Shown here: positions 58,210 to 64,000 of the stretch, piece after piece | How the letters are laid out: every line of letters starts with the position of its first letter | Position numbering within the stretch: the stretch's first letter is position 1 | Source: Saxidomus purpurata | Lineage: Eukaryota > Mollusca > Bivalvia > Venerida > Veneridae | NCBI GenBank assembly: GCA_022818135.1 | Contig: JAFMSR010000013.1 | Coordinates: 28,041,331-28,105,330, forward strand | Direction of reading: 5' to 3' | DNA length: 64,000 nucleotides | The notes under the pieces: model-generated | What the model saw: only the letters and a program-made list of their open reading frames with translations | Told to the model about the DNA's origin: nothing | Database searches by the model: none | Position numbers and translations under genes: made by a program

Positions 58210-58270
58210 TAAAAAATATATATCCATTCTTCCCGTTGACTTGCTTGCTTATAATAATGTTACAACTAAA
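58210..58270. repeat. 61-bp perfect direct repeat (right copy)
   Basis: Identical to 52611-52671; immediately followed by a tRNA-like promoter segment. Confidence 0.93.
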
Positions 58271-58400
58271 GTACTCCTTCTGTGGTCGAATGGTTAGAAT
58301 CACTGAAATTTCTCATTGGTTGAGGGTAATTGGTTTGAGACCTTGTCCCTATATTATTATAAGAAATTGGGCGGTTTCTTATAGAGTGTAGGGTTCTTGT
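58271..58400 (+). mobile_element. Possible tRNA-derived SINE fragment
   Basis: A-box-like TGGTCGAATGG at 58283-58293 and B-box-like GGTTTGAGACC at 58332-58342, 38 bp apart, the layout of a Ser/Leu-type tRNA head. It does not fold into a good cloverleaf. Only one copy is in the window, so SINE identity is an inference. Confidence 0.4.
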
Positions 58401-59386
58401 ACTCGTTCTACCCAGGAACGATGGTTAAGTTAATGTTTATACGGTAATATGTCGATGAAACGGGCATTTAACACCGAAAACCAAACAACAATATATGGGA
58501 TAGCTTTCAAACATTAAATACCCGGGTCCATCTTTTTGTACGTATAAATATTCTAGTTCTATTTTTGAAATGGCGGTAATCCTATAAATGTAAAATATTT
58601 ACATCATAACTTTAATATCGTCATGGTCAACAATAACAACGACCATGCCATGAAAATCATACACCCTTAGTGAAAATTAGTAGGAAACATCGACTTTGGT
58701 AAATACAATCCAATATTGAAGATGTACTATTTTGACCTATAGTCATATATGTAAATATACACTTTATAACTTCTCCGTTACTTTTCGGATCTTCTAGTGG
58801 CATTTCATGCATTTACTTATTTCTTTAGGGGGGCTGTCCTGTTACTTCGAATTTTTTATACATTAATTAAAAAGAAATTCAAAACTGTTTTCATGTCTTT
58901 AAAAAGTCAGTTATTTTCACATTTTCTGTTTATTTCATAGTCCATGTATATAACGTTACTAAGTCTTAGGTTGAACACTAGCAGTTCTTATTTTAAAGAT
59001 GTTGTTGCTTAAATGTTTTGAACCATTCAATCCTGTTGAAAACAGTATATTTTCTGTTTTAAATGCATCGGGTGATTCGACATGAAATGCTTAATATTTC
59101 AGATGCAATTGCAACTATGTGAACACTGTCTTTGACGGCCTGTGGATGTCAATGTTTATTAGCATTAATTGGACTATTTCTATTAAACAATAAGTTTCCA
59201 TGTTTTCTTGGACAGAGGCAGGAAACCTTCTTTGCAGAGTAGTTATGCAAAAACCAACCTAAAGGATTAAATAAAGCCTGATTCGGGTTTATGCACAACT
59301 AGCACGGAATAAATAAAGCTGATTCTGTTGCAATAGCGGGGAAAGCTTGAATGACCATGGATTCAAGTAAACGATGTTTCCTTAAC
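58401..59386. other. No supported gene; 3' flank of the PAN gene
   Basis: AT-rich. Nothing recognised apart from possible TTTATT (minus-strand AATAAA) near 59155. Confidence 0.5.
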
Positions 59387-59640
59387 CTACGGTTCTGAGC
59401 ATATCCTTCTATAGAACGCTGAACTTACATCAGAATCATAACTACCACTGGAGTAATCGTTTGTGAAGGTACACACCGAGGCATTTGCATTATAGGTAAA
59501 CCAGTTGCAAGTGAAGTTGGTTTCAGAGAGGCATACTTCCAAACATCCGGTAAGATTTACATTGGTACGCATATTTGCATCGCCAAAATAGCTATAACTA
59601 TCTTTGTAAAACTGAAAGCTGTCTTGATACTTCGTGCAAT
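59387..59640 (-). CDS. PAN gene, terminal exon (PAN/apple domain)
   Basis: Acceptor TTTATTTCAG, runs to a stop at 59387-59389. Contains two possible N-glycosylation sites (NLT, NFT) besides NAS. Confidence 0.78.
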
Positions 59641-60256
59641 CTGAAATAAATATAATCTTTCTGAATACCATTATCTTGGAAAGGTTCATAAAACGTTAAT
59701 AATATTAATTAAGTATTCTTGGAATGGTAACACATTCGGACATGCATGATTAACAATAAAACTTGAAGTTCCTAATTCATTCATAAAATATCAGATTGTT
59801 TTGCATAGGCTGAAAACGTACATAACTTTCATATTGTATTGCCGTCAACTGTAATAAGTATTTTTTTGTAGCCCCAAAAAATTCTTAGTTAAATTTTATT
59901 ACAATGTACTTATATTTCTTACATATTATCGAACTGAAATGCCTTTCGTTAATATTTGCTCACTCTTTGTTAATCTAACATTGTTATCATTTTAATACCA
60001 CTGCTCAGTTGCCAGTGTATACCTTCATTTTTTTGCTAAGACTGGTTGATGTTATTTGGAGATTTGTTTCTATATTGTCATGATATTTGTACTTACTCGG
60101 GTAACATTTATCTTCGATGAGGCTGTAAAAGTATGGAAAGAGGCAAACACATCTGTCTTTCTTACACTGTTGGCATTTAACGGTCTCGGATTCACAGGCA
60201 GGCAACTCCAGTTCTTGGCAGCCGTGAGTACTTGTACATGGTGTGATTACAGCTGG
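59387..60256 (-). CDS. PAN/apple-domain extracellular protein, last two exons
   Basis: Minus-strand exons 60256-60097 and 59640-59387 join in phase 1 (CCGA|GTAAGT to TTATTTCAG|ATTGC). The first encodes a Cys-rich, EGF/EB-like stretch: TPCTSTHGCQELELPACES, then CQQCKKDRCVCLFPYFYS and DKCYP. The second encodes a PAN/apple domain: NCTKYQDSFQFY, LTGCLEVCLSE, FTCNWFTYN, SVCTF and the final RRIC, ending SEP and stop. The C-x3-C then C-x-W-F-x-Y pattern is typical of PAN. PAN domains bind proteins or glycans outside the cell. Upstream exons, including any signal peptide, were not identified, so the gene is partial. It points toward the kringle gene (convergent). Confidence 0.75.
60097..60256 (-). 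CDS. PAN gene, penultimate identified exon (Cys-rich)
   Basis: Acceptor CATTTCAG, donor CCGA|GTAAGT, 160 nt. Nine cysteines in 53 residues. Confidence 0.7.
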
Positions 60257-63025
60257 CTGAAATGTAATTTGTTATTCATTTGTTATGCAATTTCTCGATT
60301 GTTTCAATATAAACCTGTCAAGCGTGTGATAAGCATATAATTTAGAACATTGATTTTATTTAAATTGTTTAGTTGTCATTAAATATTCATGATGACTGAA
60401 AAACAAATTCCTTGTAATACTACAAATGTACTTAATTTAGTTATTTTGTCCTTTTAGCCGAACAGATCAGTAATTATACTTCAGTTAATGTGAATGTAGA
60501 CATAGTAACATTTCGAAATTCAATACAAAAACCCTGATAAAAAGTTCAACACAGTGCATAACGCGCATCGTGGTATTGAAAAAGCAAAAACATCACCGCA
60601 ATTCGATCTTTCTTTAGAATTTCACCACTGTGGTGAGTATTTTCGTTCGCGTTGGACTCACGTCAGTAAGTGAATTAACGTTAAAAGTAATATTGCTTTT
60701 CGAATGCACCACCAATTATAAGAAAGACAACTCGCAGTGAATCTTTCTGTTAGAAAAAGTTAAAACTACGATCTATAAATCTTTATAAATATTTATTGAA
60801 GTGTACGGAATTTAGTGAAACTGAAGTCCCACCCGTTCTGTAAGGTTTATTCTCATTTTTCCTTGCTTTAAGAAGACCTGACTTATTAGTTATTTCTTGC
60901 AATGTACGTGTATCAAAGCATTCGTAGTACTTGAGTTTCTGTATCTTACTTGGCCGAATTGCCGTATGTCCATGTCAAACAGAAACAGAGGCTTCTGCTT
61001 GTTAGGAACTGTTTACAAAAGGCGGGCATACATTTTCTATTTTGAGTATTTAATTTAACGATATTTCGATAGCAATCATGAGTGTGTACACTTTTCTTTT
61101 CAGTTAGTAAAACAGTGATCACAAGTTAAAAACTCAATGTCCATTATATATGGTTCTTTCACAGTTGAGTCCAATGCGATGTACAAATCTATTAAAACAG
61201 TTAGCAGGATAATGGTTAAATGATCAAAGAGTTAATTAACTGATAAAGTGTGTACTGTAAGATCAGTTTATAACGTTAAAGTCTCAGGACCACAATAACA
61301 AGAGGCTCTCATTTCACCCAGAAAGATATCTTACCCGCAAAAGTGACTTACATTTATACCAAAAGCATCTATTACTTGGCTTTTGAAATTGAAAAGTACA
61401 TGTTAGAAATAAAGTGCAAGAAATAAGAGAGGCTTTCTGACAAATATTTTTCATGACGAAACGACTTGAACACGAACGAAGGGAATACGTCATATTGTTT
61501 TAGAGTGAATAGAACAGAGGCCTATAATTATCACGTCAGTAAATCTAATTCACTATGATAGAAGATTGAAAGAGATCCTGTGACTTTAAAATTATAAAAT
61601 ATTGTGTTTATAAAAATCACAATAAGACGAAAAACAAAAAAGAAGGAAAGAGAAAAGTAATATTATATTTGACGGAAGGAAATTGTTTTAATTAGGAGTT
61701 ATTCTTCTACGAAAATACGGAACGAAATCTAGTCGTTTGCTTCTCGAAAAGATGACATCACATTCTTTATAAAAGCAGAAAAAAGGGAAGAAATAGATAT
61801 GGAACGAATATAATTATAAAATAAAGTCGAGAACCTGCTCTGATAATTTTTCATTTTCAAATTTTGCATAAATACGAGTATGAAGAAATGAAATTTAAAG
61901 CTGGATTAATGCATTTTTATGAAATGTTATATTGGACAGACCTATGTGTCATAAAATGAAAATCAGTAAAACGTAGCAAAACACAACATTAAAATTGCAA
62001 AAATGAGTCTTACTTCTTTAAGCCACGCTAGGTCCTTAAAAGAAAGTAAACACATATAAAATATGATCACTGTAATTTTGTCGACAATAAGTAACACATT
62101 CAATCAGAAATACATGTACTAAATGATGCTCCTAATGATGATGTTAGTCTGGTCAAAATGTACTTTTTTAATTCATGTAATTGCCCAGTCTTCACTGAAA
62201 TTATGGCACTTCCCATATGTCGTTACAATGTACCTACACAGTCTTATACAAAATAAGAGAATATTCCTGAATGATAATTCATGAGCACTGGCTATACTGA
62301 ATATATTTGTAAAGAAAAGCGATGTTTTAGCCTTTTATTTTCTGACATACTTTGTAGCTAATATGCTTCTCTTGTACGTAACGTGACAATACGTCAGAAC
62401 TGTAATGCGGGATTTAATCTCTTATTGAATTAAAAGCAGAACAGCATAAATCGTATTTATATTTAAGTCATGATAAACATGAACATCCACACATTCTGAT
62501 AATGATCTACACTGATGCTTTTCAGTTTGTGAATCAGTGATCAATTAACAGTACGATGAAATCTTAAAATAGACAAGCCGATATAAGTAATTTAGTAGGA
62601 TAAGGTTAAACTGGCTTGGCTACAGATGGTATGACTTATTTAGTATAACAGAATGTACAATACAATGTACCGGTAAATAGTTTACATGAAATAATGTAAA
62701 AACAGACAAAGCAATATAAACAGGAGCATGACCTTGTATCGGCTACTTGAAAATAATTGCTCTTAATGACAAGGTCAATATCTATCTAAGAATATTAAAT
62801 TAAGTGTGAATCCTGTAAACGAAGATTTACAATTATCTGATGCAATGCTTCAACTGGTCTGTACCGATCATGTTTGTACACATAAAATACATTTTGCAAG
62901 GTTTTTCAGTAACTGTATTTAGTGTCGTAAACGTTCACCCTTTGTTGCCAAATATCTATACAGATCATGTACACTCATTCAAGTTTTAATTTTCTAAAAG
63001 TGTCAGATTTATGTAAGTCAAATAT
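60257..63025. other. No supported gene
   Basis: AT-rich; presumably intron or upstream region of the PAN gene. No further exon with recognisable domain or good splice sites was found. Confidence 0.45.
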
Positions 63026-63276
63026 TCACTAAACATCGATGACCATCTCCGCCAAAATTTCAAATGAGCCCAATTAGATCTAAATGATTGATTATAATAT
63101 GCATGTGGTTTATAAACACACTCGAAACCATATTTTATTGGCAATCATAACCAAACTTGGGGGTAATGATTATGGCCGGTGAATTTTCGTCGGGTTACAA
63201 TGCTGTCTAGATTGAACTGACATGCAAACAGTTATTGGCCTTTTACCTGGCGGAGATGGCCATCGATGTTTAGTGA
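63026..63276. mobile_element. Candidate 251-bp MITE with 28-bp inverted ends
   Basis: TCACTAAACATCGATGACCA and the next 8 bp at 63026-63053 are inverted at 63249-63276 with one mismatch. Non-coding interior. No convincing target duplication; only one copy in the window. Confidence 0.6.
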
Positions 63277-64000
63277 TTGCACCAAATAAGTTTATTAAGG
63301 GGTACCGCCAAGCTCGCGCAAAGCATATGTTAACAAAGTGTAACCATTTTTTTATCTGAGTATGCATATAAGAGAATTTTGTCGAGATGATATTTTGTCA
63401 TGAAGTATTGATTACGACTGTTTGAAAATTCAGCTTCGAGTATGTGAGCAAGTTAACATATAGCCGGTTTTCAAAACCTGTGAGATTAGCCCCATTATAG
63501 CATTTAGTTTAATATTGTGACAAAAAACATTCCGTCTGGATTTTGTTATTAATGCTAAGATAAGAGGCTTGGAGCTGTACGTAAGATCAAATATGGTGTT
63601 TTTAAATGATAAAATAAATTTACAGATTGAATCCTATCATAAATTATTTGTTATACATAGTAAACATGTACCAAATTTTTATCATGATTCTAAAATATTT
63701 GTCTTTCACAGTGTACACAAACTAAAAGATTTATGCCCCGTTTCTGTTGTGATTTGGCCTATAATGCACATCTTGTAGTCATACATATTTCATTATATCT
63801 GGTTATGGGTATTCACAATTTGTAATTTCAAAAGTGCAACAGCTCACATTCAGTAAGTTTTCCCCAAGAAATGTTTCTTTAGATGAGATGGAGTAAAAAA
63901 GAAGGCGGCAAAAGAAACAAACATGATACAAAAATATGAAAGACACACTAAAGCATGTTCCGCACTACAAGCATCACAAATGTGTCCTATATTACACACA
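63277..64000. other. No supported gene
   Basis: AT-rich to the end of the window. The short frame at 63569-63778 has no recognisable domain. Confidence 0.5.

Overview
The window is animal nuclear DNA: AT-rich, gene-poor, with GT-AG introns and many kinds of mobile DNA. The protein families present (extracellular kringle and PAN/apple modules on phase-1 exons, RNase H-bearing LINEs, Penelope-like and FLYWCH-bearing elements, THAP and YqaJ fragments, tRNA-derived SINEs) suggest a lophotrochozoan, most likely a bivalve mollusc. That placement is an inference from family content, not from a marker gene.

The main gene is on the + strand at 40597-49166. Ten exons with matching splice phases encode about 472 residues: signal peptide, kringle 1, a Cys-rich module, kringle 2, a second Cys-rich module, kringle 3, a Ser/Thr-rich stalk, and a hydrophobic C-terminus with no cytoplasmic tail (GPI-anchor-like). 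A TATA box sits just upstream and an AATAAA downstream. A second, direct-oriented copy lies at 7591-23175 and is broken. It has a 14-nt frameshift in exon 4, a junction that leaves only the last bases of exon 6, two substituted kringle cysteines, and a deletion of about 1.24 kb that removes kringle 3's first exon. The homology continues into the 3' flanks (to about 26587 and 51556), so this is a segmental duplication, and each copy serves as the empty-site reference for insertions in the other.

Layout. 1-3199: a non-autonomous DNA transposon ('element A') with a terminal repeat and GC-rich subterminal palindromes. 4354-5105: two tRNA-derived SINEs. 7128-7255: a CpG-rich minisatellite. 7591-23175: the kringle pseudogene, holding a second element A (itself interrupted by a 6.57-kb LINE with an intact 1,254-codon frame), a FLYWCH/Mutator-like element and a 35-bp minisatellite. 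25565-28200: shared repeat block, GT-rich microsatellite and a tandem array of about 163 bp. 29349-31280: a 21-bp palindromic array split by a broken CR1/Jockey-group LINE. 32480-34502: decayed THAP, transposase-HTH and YqaJ-nuclease pieces, best explained by an ISL2EU/PIF-Harbinger-type transposon. 40552-49290: the intact kringle gene. 49949-50212: a foldback MITE. About 51560-52610: a Penelope-like remnant (minus strand). 52611-58270: perfect 61-bp direct repeats enclosing a pair of inverted repeats of about 1.04 kb. 59387-60256: the last two exons of a minus-strand PAN/apple-domain gene. The remainder is AT-rich sequence with no supported gene.

Kringle and PAN modules are extracellular ligand-binding domains, and animals combine them in plasminogen- and HGF-like proteins. 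Here they sit in neighbouring convergent genes. Cell-surface binding or recognition is a reasonable guess for the kringle protein, but no ligand can be read from sequence.
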